Below, in pieces: positions 9,138-17,425 of a stretch of 64,000 bases of DNA. The stretch is from Devosia sp. YR412. Lineage in GTDB: Bacteria; Pseudomonadota; Alphaproteobacteria; Rhizobiales; Devosiaceae. How positions within the stretch are numbered: the first letter of the stretch is position 1; every line of letters begins with the position of its first letter. A program made the position numbers and the translations under genes. The notes below the pieces were generated by a model. It did no database searches. It was not told the origin of the DNA and saw only the letters and a program-made list of their open reading frames with translations. Where the stretch lies: positions 682,001 to 746,000 of the forward strand of contig NZ_FOFL01000002.1 in assembly GCF_900110945.1 (NCBI RefSeq), given 5' to 3'.

Positions 9138-10006
9138 CCCGCCGCAGCGCCGACCTGCTGGCGCGCGCCAACGCGCTGTCGCCCCTGTCCGGCGCGGACC
9201 TCACGCGGCTCTGTGATTTCCTCTATGCCCGTACCGGCATGCAGTTCGGCGAGTCCAAGCGGTACTACATCGATAGGCGCGTCGCCGACCGCATGGCACA
9301 AAAGCATCTGTCGGTTTTTGCCGATTACTACGCCCTGCTGCGGGCCGAGCCGGGCGAGGCCGAACAGCTGATCAACAGCTTCACCATCAACGAGACCTAT
9401 TTCTACCGTGAGGACCACCAGCTCGCCTGCCTCAGCCAGTCGATCCTGCCCGAGCTCATCCGGTCCAAGAAGCCGGGCGACAAGATCCGCATCTGGTCGG
9501 TGCCCTGTTCGAGCGGTGAAGAGCCCTATTCGATCGCCATCTGGCTGCTGGAAAACTGGGCACTGGTGGATGCCTATAATGTCGAGATCGTCGGCTCCGA
9601 CATCGATACCGCCATCGTCGCCGAAGCCCTCGAAGCCAACTACGGCCGCCGCGCGGTGATGCGCCTGTCACCCGAACTGGTGGAACGGTATTTCGCGCCG
9701 GTCGAGGATGGCCGGGTGCGATTGATCGACGACCTGCGGGAATCGGTCAGCTTTACTGCTTGCAATATTACCGATGTCGCCTCGGTGGCCCGGCAGGGGC
9801 GGTTCGATGTCATCTTTTGCCGCAACCTGTTGATCTATTTCGATGGCGCGGCGCGGGTGCGCTGCATGCAGAACCTGTTCAACGGCCTGTTGCCGGGCGG
9901 CTACATGTTGCTGGGGCATTCGGAGTCCATGTCGCGTATTTCCGAGCGCTTCGTCACCCGCCGCTTCCCCGATGCCATCGTCTACCAGCGGCCGGAGCTG
10001 TGCTGA
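9134..10006 (+). CDS. cheR: Chemotaxis protein methyltransferase CheR
   Basis: The 290-residue product has the two-part CheR layout. An N-terminal helical domain contains SFTINETYFYRE. The S-adenosylmethionine-binding domain has RIWSVPCSSGEEPYSIA and ends with DVIFCRNLLIYFD. It methylates receptor glutamates, opposing CheB. No C-terminal TPR or pentapeptide tether is present. It overlaps cheB (ATGA) upstream and touches cheA downstream (TGATG at 10004-10008). Confidence 0.97.
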   Translation: MTRRSADLLARANALSPLSGADLTRLCDFLYARTGMQFGESKRYYIDRRVADRMAQKHLSVFADYYALLRAEPGEAEQLINSFTINETYFYREDHQLACLSQSILPELIRSKKPGDKIRIWSVPCSSGEEPYSIAIWLLENWALVDAYNVEIVGSDIDTAIVAEALEANYGRRAVMRLSPELVERYFAPVEDGRVRLIDDLRESVSFTACNITDVASVARQGRFDVIFCRNLLIYFDGAARVRCMQNLFNGLLPGGYMLLGHSESMSRISERFVTRRFPDAIVYQRPELC

Positions 10007-11943
10007 TGGACGAGTTGATGGAGCAGTTCATCGTCGAGGCGCGCGAACTGGTCCAAGCCGCCATCGATGACCTGTTCGCCCTCGAAACCGACCCGGCAGA
10101 CGCTGCGCGGCTCGATAGTGCCTTCCGCGCCGTGCACACGCTCAAGGGGTCTACCGGCCTGTTTGACCTGCCGTCGCTGAATGCCACGCTGCACAAGGCC
10201 GAGGACAACCTCGGCCGGGTCCGCGCCGGCACGGCCAGCCTGGACACGGTGCAAATCGACGCCATCGTCGCCGTGCTCGAATGGATCGATCAATGCGTCG
10301 ATGACCTGGAAAAACAGGGTGAGGTTAGCCCGCAGCGGCTGGCGCAGGCGTCCACGCTGGCGGCAGCGCTTGGCGGCGAGAGCGAAGCGGACACTGAGGG
10401 TGCGGTGCCGGCCGTGTCGGGCTCGATCGCCTGGGCGCTGGCGCTGGCGGAAAAAATCGGCGGCGCGGCGACCGTCGCCCTGCGCTATCTTCCGCATGCC
10501 GAATGCTTTTTCAGCGGCGACGATCCTGTCGCGCTGCTGTCGCGCATACCGGAGCTCACACATCTGGCGATCGCGCCGCGCGATCCTTGGCCGGCCGCGG
10601 CGATGTTCGATCCCTTCCGCTCCAACCTGGCTTTCGAAGCGCTCAGCACCGCGCCGCTCGGGGAGGTGGAAGCCGTGTTCCGCCTGGTGCCGGACCAAGT
10701 CGAGATCGTCCCGCTTGGCGCCCCCATCGTTGTGCCGGTCGACGACGTAGTGGCCGATGAAACCAGGACCGAGGCGATGCGGGAGCTGCGCGTCGACCCG
10801 GCCCGCATCGATGCCCTGCTCGACCTCGTCGGCGAGCTGATGACCAGCAAGAACGGCATGGCCGGGCTTGCCGCCATGGCCGGCGCCCTGCCGGGCGGAA
10901 CCGAGATCGCCCGACGCATTGCCGCAGTGCAGAAAGATCTCGATCGGCTGACCGGCGCCCTCCATGGCGGCGTGCTGCAGACGCGCATGGTGCCGGTGGG
11001 CCAGGCGTTCCGCCGCTTGCCGCGCCTGGTGCGCGACCTGTCCCGGCGGTTGGGCAAGCCCACAGAGCTGTTGATCGAGGGGGACGCCATCGAGGCCGAC
11101 AAGACCATTGTCGACGAGTTGTTCGAGCCGCTGCTGCACCTGGTGCGCAATGCCATGGACCATGGCATCGAGAGTGCCGCCGAACGCTTTGCTGCGGGCA
11201 AGCCGGCGTCGGCGACGATCACCCTGCGGGTGGTGGCCGAAGGCGACCATATCCTCGTCAGCCTCTCTGACGACGGGCGCGGAATCGATCCGGGGCGCAT
11301 TCGCACGGCGGCTGTCGGCAAGGGTTTAGTCAGCGCCGAACGGGCCGCGGCGCTCAGTGATCGCGATGTACTCGATCTGCTGTTCGCCGCGGGATTTTCG
11401 ACGGCTGCGGCGGTCAGCGACCTGTCCGGCCGTGGGGTCGGCCTCGACGCCGTCCGGGCGGATGCCACCCGGCTCGGCGGCACCGTGGCCATCGACAGCC
11501 GCCTGGGCCACGTCACCAGCACGACGCTGCGCCTGCCGGTCGGTTTTGCCATGACACAATTGCTGATCGTCTCGGTCGGCACCGAGCGCTATGGCGTGCC
11601 GATGCAGGCAGTGCTCGAAACCGTGCGCGTCGCCCAGCAGGCGGTGACGCCAATCCGGACCAATCGCGCCTTCGTGCTGCGCGACTCGACCGTGCCGCTG
11701 CTGTCGCTATCAGACCTGCTTGGACTGCCGGCAGCACCGAGCCCCGATGAAACGACCGTCCTCGTCATGTCGCTCGCCAACCAGCGTGTTGGCGTGGTGG
11801 TGGACGCCATTGCCGAGCGCATGGAGACCATCACTCGGCCGCTCGGCGGTCTGCTGAGTGGCATGCCCGGCATGGCCGGAACCACCGTGCTCGGCAATGG
11901 GCAGGTCCTGCTGGTGCTCGATATGGCGGAGCTGATCGGATGA
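10006..11943 (+). CDS. cheA: Chemotaxis histidine kinase CheA
   Basis: The 645-residue protein has an N-terminal Hpt domain (phospho-His44 in AVHTLKGSTGLFD). A middle domain of about 120 residues follows (LRYLPHAECFFSGDDP) in place of a classical P2 domain. Then come the dimerisation helices (LLDLVGELMTSKNGM), a HATPase with LVRNAMDHGIES, DDGRGIDP and GRGVGLDAV, and a C-terminal CheW-like domain (LIVSVGTERYGVPMQAV). Because the P2 domain differs from the enteric type, delivery to CheY/CheB may differ. The ATG overlaps the cheR stop by one base; the frame runs further upstream but that part is cheR shadow. The stop overlaps the next small gene (ATGA). Confidence 0.95.
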   Translation: MDELMEQFIVEARELVQAAIDDLFALETDPADAARLDSAFRAVHTLKGSTGLFDLPSLNATLHKAEDNLGRVRAGTASLDTVQIDAIVAVLEWIDQCVDDLEKQGEVSPQRLAQASTLAAALGGESEADTEGAVPAVSGSIAWALALAEKIGGAATVALRYLPHAECFFSGDDPVALLSRIPELTHLAIAPRDPWPAAAMFDPFRSNLAFEALSTAPLGEVEAVFRLVPDQVEIVPLGAPIVVPVDDVVADETRTEAMRELRVDPARIDALLDLVGELMTSKNGMAGLAAMAGALPGGTEIARRIAAVQKDLDRLTGALHGGVLQTRMVPVGQAFRRLPRLVRDLSRRLGKPTELLIEGDAIEADKTIVDELFEPLLHLVRNAMDHGIESAAERFAAGKPASATITLRVVAEGDHILVSLSDDGRGIDPGRIRTAAVGKGLVSAERAAALSDRDVLDLLFAAGFSTAAAVSDLSGRGVGLDAVRADATRLGGTVAIDSRLGHVTSTTLRLPVGFAMTQLLIVSVGTERYGVPMQAVLETVRVAQQAVTPIRTNRAFVLRDSTVPLLSLSDLLGLPAAPSPDETTVLVMSLANQRVGVVVDAIAERMETITRPLGGLLSGMPGMAGTTVLGNGQVLLVLDMAELIG

Positions 11944-12173
11944 GCGTGTCGTTCGACGGCCGGGCTATTACTATCACGGGCGATTGCGGGGTCGAAGAGG
12001 CTGAGACGCTGATGACCCTGCTGCAGGGCCATCCATCGGCGCCCGTCGACCTCAGCGCCGCCGGCTCGGTGCATACGGCGCTCTGGCAGGTGTTGATGGT
12101 CCTGTTGCCCACCATAATCGGCGAACCGGCCGATCCGTTCACCCGCCGATGGATCATGCCTTTGCTGACTTAA
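11940..12173 (+). CDS. Mini STAS-like protein in the che operon
   Basis: This 77-residue protein overlaps the cheA stop by ATGA, so it is translationally coupled to the kinase. The sequence alternates strands and helices in STAS/anti-sigma-factor-antagonist style: an acid strand start (VSFDGRAITITGDCGVEEAE), then PVDLSAAGSVHTALWQVL, where STAS proteins carry 'vvlDlsxvxxiDssgl'. The serine normally phosphorylated in that loop is not obvious (AAGSVHTAL). Full STAS domains are about 100 residues, so this is a short version. A role tuning CheA or the array is inferred from context only. Confidence 0.65.
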   Translation: MSVSFDGRAITITGDCGVEEAETLMTLLQGHPSAPVDLSAAGSVHTALWQVLMVLLPTIIGEPADPFTRRWIMPLLT

Positions 12174-12179
12174 CTTGCC

Positions 12180-12219
12180 GCGGACCCACCATCCGCATAG
12201 AGATGAGATATTGGTCCGC
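12180..12219. other. Inverted repeat in the gap before cheY
   Basis: GCGGACC (12180-12186) is repeated inverted as GGTCCGC (12213-12219) with 26 bases between, inside the only sizeable gap (75 bp) of the operon. No T-run follows. It might moderate read-through from cheA into cheY-cheC, or be chance. Confidence 0.3.
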
Positions 12220-12248
12220 TGGATCGACGGAATGACGGAGTTTTCTTG

Positions 12249-12629
12249 ATGGTCAAGGTGTTGCTCGTGGACGATAGCAAGCTGGCGCGGATCGTCGCCG
12301 GCAAGACCATCGCCGCTCTGCATCCCGACTGGCAGCGGGTCGAGGCGAGCAATGCCGACGAGGCCATCGAGCTGGTCAAGACACAGGCCATTGACCTGGC
12401 CGTGCTGGACTTCAACATGCCGGGCAAGGACGGTCTGGAACTGGCCGCCGAATTGCGCGAAGCCTATCCGCAAATGCCGATCGCCATCATCACCGCCAAT
12501 GTGCAAAACGAAATCATCGCCCGAGCCCGCGAACTCAACGCCACGTTTGTCGGCAAGCCGGTGACCGAAGATACCATCAAGGGCTTTCTGAGCGGCGCTG
12601 CCTTGCGCCTGCGCCAGGCCAGCGCATGA
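12249..12629 (+). CDS. cheY: CheY-type single-domain response regulator
   Basis: The 126-residue receiver has the acidic pair in VLLVDDSKLAR (Asp8/Asp9), phospho-acceptor Asp54 in AVLDFNMPGKDG, the switch Thr in IAIITAN and Lys in FVGKPV. There is no output domain. It should be phosphorylated by CheA and dephosphorylated by the adjacent CheC-type protein. Its target is unknown because no flagellar switch gene is in the window. GGAG lies 8 bases before ATG 12249; a TTG one codon upstream is less likely. Its stop overlaps the cheC start (ATGA). Confidence 0.95.
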   Translation: MVKVLLVDDSKLARIVAGKTIAALHPDWQRVEASNADEAIELVKTQAIDLAVLDFNMPGKDGLELAAELREAYPQMPIAIITANVQNEIIARARELNATFVGKPVTEDTIKGFLSGAALRLRQASA

Positions 12630-13279
12630 CCCTGATCGATGTCACTCTCGACGAGCTCGAGCGCGATGCGCTGACCGAGCTGGTCAATATCGGCGTCAGC
12701 CGCGCCGCCGCTAGCCTGCGCAAGATGGTGGGCAAGCAGGTGCTGCTGTCGGTGCCCTCTGTGGAAGTCGTCACCAAAGAAGCCGCCGCTGCCCTGATCG
12801 GCCAGCGCGAAAGCGACGACCTGGTGGCGATCCGGCAGGAATTCGGCGGCGCCTTTTCCGGCAAGGCACTGCTGATCTTTCCCGAAGACAACAGCCTCGA
12901 ACTGGTGCGCGCCATAGTCGGCGACGAGGTCGACGCCACCGAGGTCGCATCGCTCAAGGACGAGGCCCTGGCCGAGACCGGCAATGTGATCCTCAACGGC
13001 TGCCTGGGCACCATTGCCAACATGCTCAACCAGTCGCTGCAGATGTCGCTGCCGAAGGTGATGTATGGCGACGGCAAGGTCCTGTTCGACGTCGGCCTCG
13101 AGCCGGATACCGATGGCCTGGTGCTGTTCCTCTACATCAATTTTTCCGTGCGCGACCGCAACATACGCGGCTATATCGCGATGATCATGGATCTCCCCTC
13201 GCTGGGCATGCTGAAGCAGCTGCTCGGCGACTTCATCAGCCGCGTGACGGCTGACAGCAATTGGGCCGTGGGTGCCTGA
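12626..13279 (+). CDS. cheC: CheC-family CheY-phosphate phosphatase
   Basis: The 217-residue protein carries two copies of the CheC/CheX/FliY active-site pattern, E-x2-N followed by x22 and P. One is ELVNIG...SVP in the N-terminal part and the other is ETGNVILNG...SLP in the middle; both have exactly 22 residues between Asn and Pro. Two sites are the hallmark of CheC rather than CheX. The protein should hydrolyse CheY phosphate in the cytoplasm. It overlaps cheY by ATGA, giving a direct regulator/phosphatase pair. Standard alphaproteobacterial chemotaxis usually ends signals with multiple CheYs, so a CheC here is notable. The PAS kinase begins inside its 3' end. Confidence 0.9.
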   Translation: MTLIDVTLDELERDALTELVNIGVSRAAASLRKMVGKQVLLSVPSVEVVTKEAAAALIGQRESDDLVAIRQEFGGAFSGKALLIFPEDNSLELVRAIVGDEVDATEVASLKDEALAETGNVILNGCLGTIANMLNQSLQMSLPKVMYGDGKVLFDVGLEPDTDGLVLFLYINFSVRDRNIRGYIAMIMDLPSLGMLKQLLGDFISRVTADSNWAVGA

Positions 13280-15680
13280 CCAGCCTGCCCTAACGATGAA
13301 AGCCGTGCCCCAAGTGCCGACTGACCAACACATGGATGAAACCGGCTCGGCCCGACGCGAGCTCGCGGACCTGCAACGCCAGATCGGCGAGGCCCGGCAG
13401 CGGCTTGACCTGACGCTGGAAGCAGCCGGCGCCGCCGGCAGCTGGGAATGGGACATTGTCCAGCAGCGACTCGTGGCCGATGCGCGCTTTGCCGGCCTCA
13501 CCGGGCAGGATCCGCTCGAACTGGCCAATGGCGTGCCCACCACGCAATTTTTTGCCGGCATTCATCCTGACGATGTGCGCCGCATCCGCATTGCCGTCGC
13601 CGGCATCCTGGCCGGCGCGGAAGTGTTCTCCAAAGACTACCGCCTTCTCAAGGACGACGGCGGCATTCGCTGGGTGCATGCCGATGGGCGCACGGTGCTG
13701 GACGACTCCGACCAGCCGGTCCGCTTCCATGGCACCCTGGTCGACGTCACCGACCGCAAGCGCACCGAAGAGCAGCTGCGCGTCGCCCAGACGGCTGGCC
13801 AGGTCGGCACCTTCGAACATACCGATGGCTATGGCACGGTGGCGGTGTCGCGCCAGTTCTGCCGCCTGCTGGGCCTGCATCCGACCCATGTGCTGCCGGT
13901 GCGGACCATCAACCTGCTGGTGCATCCGGACGATCGCCCGATCATCGATCCAAAGCTGCCGACCGAGCCGCAGCCAGAGCGCAATATCGAATTCCGCATT
14001 ACCCGCGCCGATGACGGCGAGACGCGCTGGCTGGCGCGGCGGGGCGAGTATCTGCAGGACATCGATGCCAACGGGCTGCGTTATATCGGCGTCATCTATG
14101 ACATCACCGATTCCAAGCGCATCGAGGAGCAGCTGCGTCTCGCCAATGAAACCTTGTCGGAAAGCGTTCGGGAGCGGACCAGGGAGCGCAATCAGGTCTG
14201 GCAAAATTCGCGCGACCTGCTGACGGTGATCGGCTTGGACGGCAACATCCGTGACGTCAACCCGGCCTGGAGCGCCATTCTGGGGTACCAGCAGGCGGCG
14301 TTGATCGGACGGTCTTTCGTCGACATGGCCGCGCCTGGCGACACGGACGCCGCCCGCAAACTGGTCGAGTTCGATCCACGGCGGCCACCGACATCAACCG
14401 AACTGGGCTTGCTGGCCGCGGACGGGTCACCGTACTGGTTTTCCTGGGATGCCGCTGCAGAAGGCGAGCTGATCTATCTCTACGGCCACAACGTCACCGC
14501 GGAGCGCAAGCAGGCCGAAGTGCTGCGCGAAACCGAGGCGCTGCTGCGCCAATCGCAGAAGATGGAAGCCGTGGGCCAGCTGACCGGCGGTATCGCGCAT
14601 GACTTCAACAATATGCTGACCGGCGTCATCGGCTCGCTCGACGTGATGAAGCGCCGCATCGCCAACCAGCGTTATGACGATCTCGACCGCTTCATGAATG
14701 CCGCCATCACCTCGGCGCAGCGCGCGGCTGCGCTCACCCATCGCCTGCTGGCCTTCTCGCGACGGCAATCGCTCGACCGCAAGCCCACCGATGTGGTGCC
14801 GCTGATCGAATCCATGCGGGATCTACTCAACCGCACGCTGGGCGAGCAGATCACTCTCGAGATCACCCAGCCCGCAGATGCCTGGGAGGCGATCACCGAT
14901 GCCAACCAGCTCGAAAGCGCGGTGCTTAACCTCGCGATCAATGCCCGCGATGCAATGCCGGAAGGCGGTCGGCTGGTCATTGCCGTCTCCAACACTGCCC
15001 TGAGCGAGCGCGATGCCCGCAACGTTGATGGCGCGACGGCCGGCGACTATGTCAGGATTTCAGTGATCGATACCGGCGAAGGCATGTCGCCCGAAGTCAT
15101 CGACAAGGCGTTTGATCCGTTCTTTACCACCAAGCCGATTGGACAGGGAACCGGGCTTGGCCTCTCTATGATCTACGGCTTTGCACGCCAGTCGGGCGGC
15201 CATGTCGAGCTGGCGAGTGCGCTGGGCAAAGGAACGACCGTGTCGCTCTACCTGCCGCGCAATAACGCGGCGGCCGTGGCAGCCAGCCCGGCAGCGGGGT
15301 CGACAACGCCCCTGGGCAGCGGCGAGACCGTCCTCATCGTCGAGGACGATGCGTCGGTGCGCCTCCTGGTCGTGGATGTGCTCGAGGAACTTGGCTATGT
15401 CGCGATCGAAGCCGGCGACAGCAGCGAGGCGCTACCGATCCTGCAGTCCGCAAGCCGCATCGATCTGCTGATCTCGGACGTGGGCCTGCCCGGCCTCAAC
15501 GGCCGCCAACTAGCCGAGATTGCCCGCCAGACCCGCCCGGAACTGCGCGTCCTGTTCATCACCGGTTATGCCGCCATGGCTGCGTCCCGGGCGGATTTCC
15601 TGGCGCCCGGCATGGACATGATCACCAAGCCCTTCGCCATGGATGACCTGGCGAACAAAATCCGCAGCATGCTGGCCTAA
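13272..15680 (+). CDS. PAS-domain hybrid histidine kinase with C-terminal receiver
   Basis: The 802-residue protein has no membrane segment. A short coiled coil is followed by three PAS/PAC modules: about 45-160 (AGSWEWDIVQQ, HGTLVDVTDRK), about 165-285 (YIGVIYDITDSK), and about 305-415 (LLTVIGLDGNI). An NtrB-like HisKA follows (VGQLTGGIAHDFNNML), then a HATPase (NLAINARDAM, DTGEGM, GTGLGLSM) and a receiver (VLIVEDDASVR, phospho-Asp in LLISDVGLPGLNG). GTG 13272 overlaps the cheC stop; ATG 13296 or ATG 13332 are alternatives. The tight overlap places it in the chemosensory operon, where it may report on or tune the CheY pathway; its signal is unknown. Confidence 0.92.
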   Translation: MPDQPALTMKAVPQVPTDQHMDETGSARRELADLQRQIGEARQRLDLTLEAAGAAGSWEWDIVQQRLVADARFAGLTGQDPLELANGVPTTQFFAGIHPDDVRRIRIAVAGILAGAEVFSKDYRLLKDDGGIRWVHADGRTVLDDSDQPVRFHGTLVDVTDRKRTEEQLRVAQTAGQVGTFEHTDGYGTVAVSRQFCRLLGLHPTHVLPVRTINLLVHPDDRPIIDPKLPTEPQPERNIEFRITRADDGETRWLARRGEYLQDIDANGLRYIGVIYDITDSKRIEEQLRLANETLSESVRERTRERNQVWQNSRDLLTVIGLDGNIRDVNPAWSAILGYQQAALIGRSFVDMAAPGDTDAARKLVEFDPRRPPTSTELGLLAADGSPYWFSWDAAAEGELIYLYGHNVTAERKQAEVLRETEALLRQSQKMEAVGQLTGGIAHDFNNMLTGVIGSLDVMKRRIANQRYDDLDRFMNAAITSAQRAAALTHRLLAFSRRQSLDRKPTDVVPLIESMRDLLNRTLGEQITLEITQPADAWEAITDANQLESAVLNLAINARDAMPEGGRLVIAVSNTALSERDARNVDGATAGDYVRISVIDTGEGMSPEVIDKAFDPFFTTKPIGQGTGLGLSMIYGFARQSGGHVELASALGKGTTVSLYLPRNNAAAVAASPAAGSTTPLGSGETVLIVEDDASVRLLVVDVLEELGYVAIEAGDSSEALPILQSASRIDLLISDVGLPGLNGRQLAEIARQTRPELRVLFITGYAAMAASRADFLAPGMDMITKPFAMDDLANKIRSMLA

Positions 15681-15783
15681 GCAGTCAGATAGTTCCAGCG
15701 CATTGCTATGCACAAGCTGTAGGCGAGCCTCTGCAGACGTTTGGCCCACAACCGCTGTTAGCGACGAACCCCAACGCCTATTG

Positions 15784-15836
15784 ATGGCTGCTTTCCGGGA
15801 AGTCAGCGAAAGCCAGGAACGACAGAGATGGGGTCG
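15784..15836 (+). repeat. Dispersed ~53-bp repeat, copy B
   Basis: The copy has GGCTGCTTTCCGGGAAG at one end and AACGACAGAGATGGGGTCGG at the other. It is closest to copy A and sits between the PAS kinase and the recombinase gene. Confidence 0.6.
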
Positions 15837-15904
15837 GCACTCGCCACTGGTCGGCCTGCCAAAATCGTTTCCCCCACGGCCGCTTTGGCCAATGGAGAAA
15901 TGTA

Positions 15905-16537
15905 ATGGGTATCTCACAGTATGACCCTGCTGCAGCGGGGAGACCTGCGTGGAACGCCGGCAGGCAGGTTGGCGCCAAACGCGCGTTCAAAATCAGACAG
16001 ATCTGGTCAATCCGCTTCTTCCTTGACCGGGAAGGCCGAATGAGGGATCGGGCCCTCTTCGACCTCGCCATCGATAGTAAGCTTCGAGGTTGTGACCTCG
16101 TAAAGATCAAGATCGGCACACTCGTGGCTGGTCGCACGATCCGAACACGATCGATGGTGGTTCAGCAAAAGGCGGGGAGGCCAGTCCAATTCGAGATAAC
16201 TTCTGACACCAAGGCAAGCCTGCTTGCCTGGCTGGAGCGTCGAGGTGGCAGTGTCGATGACTTCGCATTTCCAAGCCGTGTCACAGTGGGTGGACACCTA
16301 AGCACCCGCCAAAATGCAAGTTTGGTCGACGAGTGGGTGACAGCCATAGGCCTAACGCCAGAAGAGTACGGCACACACTCTTTGCGCCGAACCAAGGCAT
16401 CGCTCATCTACAAGGCCACAGGAAATTTGCGGGCGATCCAGATCCTGCTTGGTCATAGCAAGATCGAAAATGCAGTCCGGTACCTAGGGGTAGACGTTGA
16501 CGACGCTCTGTCGCTGTCAGAGGCCACAGAAATCTAA
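15905..16537 (+). CDS. Small tyrosine recombinase (integrase catalytic domain)
   Basis: The 210-residue protein is essentially a stand-alone catalytic domain of the phage-integrase family. All key residues are visible: the first Arg in DSKLRGCDLV, H-x2-R in THSLRRTKASL, the later His in LLGHSKIENAV and the Tyr nucleophile in VRYLGVD. Full integrases have an extra N-terminal arm- or core-binding domain (total 300-400 residues), which is reduced to about 35 basic residues here. GGAGAAA precedes ATG 15905. No other phage or conjugation gene and no att repeat is evident, so it may be a solitary mobile-element leftover or a short recombinase of a known rhizobial type. Confidence 0.85.
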   Translation: MGISQYDPAAAGRPAWNAGRQVGAKRAFKIRQIWSIRFFLDREGRMRDRALFDLAIDSKLRGCDLVKIKIGTLVAGRTIRTRSMVVQQKAGRPVQFEITSDTKASLLAWLERRGGSVDDFAFPSRVTVGGHLSTRQNASLVDEWVTAIGLTPEEYGTHSLRRTKASLIYKATGNLRAIQILLGHSKIENAVRYLGVDVDDALSLSEATEI

Positions 16538-16904
16538 AACTATGGTCTTCGCCGACGATTATCCCGATCTCGTAGGCGAAGCGCCCCATTTCGGTCATCA
16601 CGATGCACTCTGCGATCTCCCGAAAGCGGCCGTCGAAAATGGGAGGGGGACTTGACTTGGAGACGTGGGCTGCCATGCAATTTGGCCGGTAGGGGCAGCA
16701 CGCTAAGGAGCCTTTGGCAACTGAAAATTTGTCGATCCACTGGGCCTCCGATCCGCACATTTTCGACGTACGGCTTTGGCAAATGTATTTTCCGCAAGTC
16801 CGTTCGCATACGGTGAGGATTGCGCAATGTCGGATGTTGACCTCGCTCAACGGCGCGGGCCTTTTCTAACTTTGCTCTCACTGGGATCGCAGGGTGCATT
16901 TAAC
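16538..16904. other. Non-coding stretch after the recombinase
   Basis: This 367-bp stretch has no believable gene. It contains repeat copy C (16581-16633). The frames reading through that repeat on the minus strand are not protein-like. Confidence 0.5.
16581..16633 (-). repeat. Dispersed ~53-bp repeat, copy C
   Basis: On the plus strand it reads GCGCCCCATTTCGGTCATCA, a variable middle, then TCTCCCGAAAGCGGCCG. This is the same two-ended unit as the other copies, inverted relative to A and B. Confidence 0.65.
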
Positions 16905-17397
16905 CTAGCAACTGCGCACCCATAGCTCCACCAGGTGCTCAAGATGTGCCCGGTCAGTTTTGTTGAAGCGGCCCGGTGAAGGACTGTCGAGATCGAGCAC
17001 GCCAATGATTTTGTCGTCCCGCCAGATGGGGACGACAATCTCAGAGCGCGAGGCCGCGTCGCAGGCGATGTGGCCGGGGAAAGCGTGCACATCGGGGACG
17101 ATGATCGTTTCCCGGCGCTCAACAGCGCTGCCACACACGCCTCTGCCTACGGCAATGGACGCAGGCTGGTTTGCCCTGGAAAGGGCCAACGACAAGTTCG
17201 TCGCCGGAATCGTTGAGGAAGTAGAAGCCCGCCCAGTTGAGATCGGGCAGCCGGTCGAAGAGCAGAGCCGAGAGGTTTGCAGCATTGGCAATACGGTCGG
17301 TCTCGCCCGCGAGAAGGCCGCCCAGTTGCAGCCGCACGTCTTCGTAGAGCTGGTCTTTGGTGAGGTCGTGATGCTCGAGACTGGATGGCTGGTACAT
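16905..17397 (-). pseudogene. msrC: Free methionine-R-sulfoxide reductase (GAF family), frameshifted
   Basis: The gene starts well: GGAGAAAG lies before ATG 17397 and the product begins MYQPSSLEHHDLTKDQ, then ALLFDRLPDLNWAGFYFL and ELVVGPFQGKPAC. After that cysteine the frame is lost (stop at 17119), and the family sequence continues in another frame as IAVGRGVCGSAVERRETI, VPDVHAFPGHIACDAASRSE and VIGVLDLDSPSPGRF-like residues to the stop at 16905. Joining the frames would give a normal ~160-residue fRMsr with its three cysteines (PAC, GVCG, HIAC). The break looks like loss of two bases near 17153. fRMsr reduces free methionine-R-sulfoxide in the cytoplasm. A sequencing error could also explain the break. 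Confidence 0.8.
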
Positions 17398-17425
17398 GGC
17401 TTTCTCCGAACGTCAGGCCGATCTG

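Noticed and set aside
15905..16537. Prophage or integrative element around the recombinase
   Set aside because: No phage structural, replication or conjugation genes and no flanking direct repeats were seen; only a lone recombinase can be supported.
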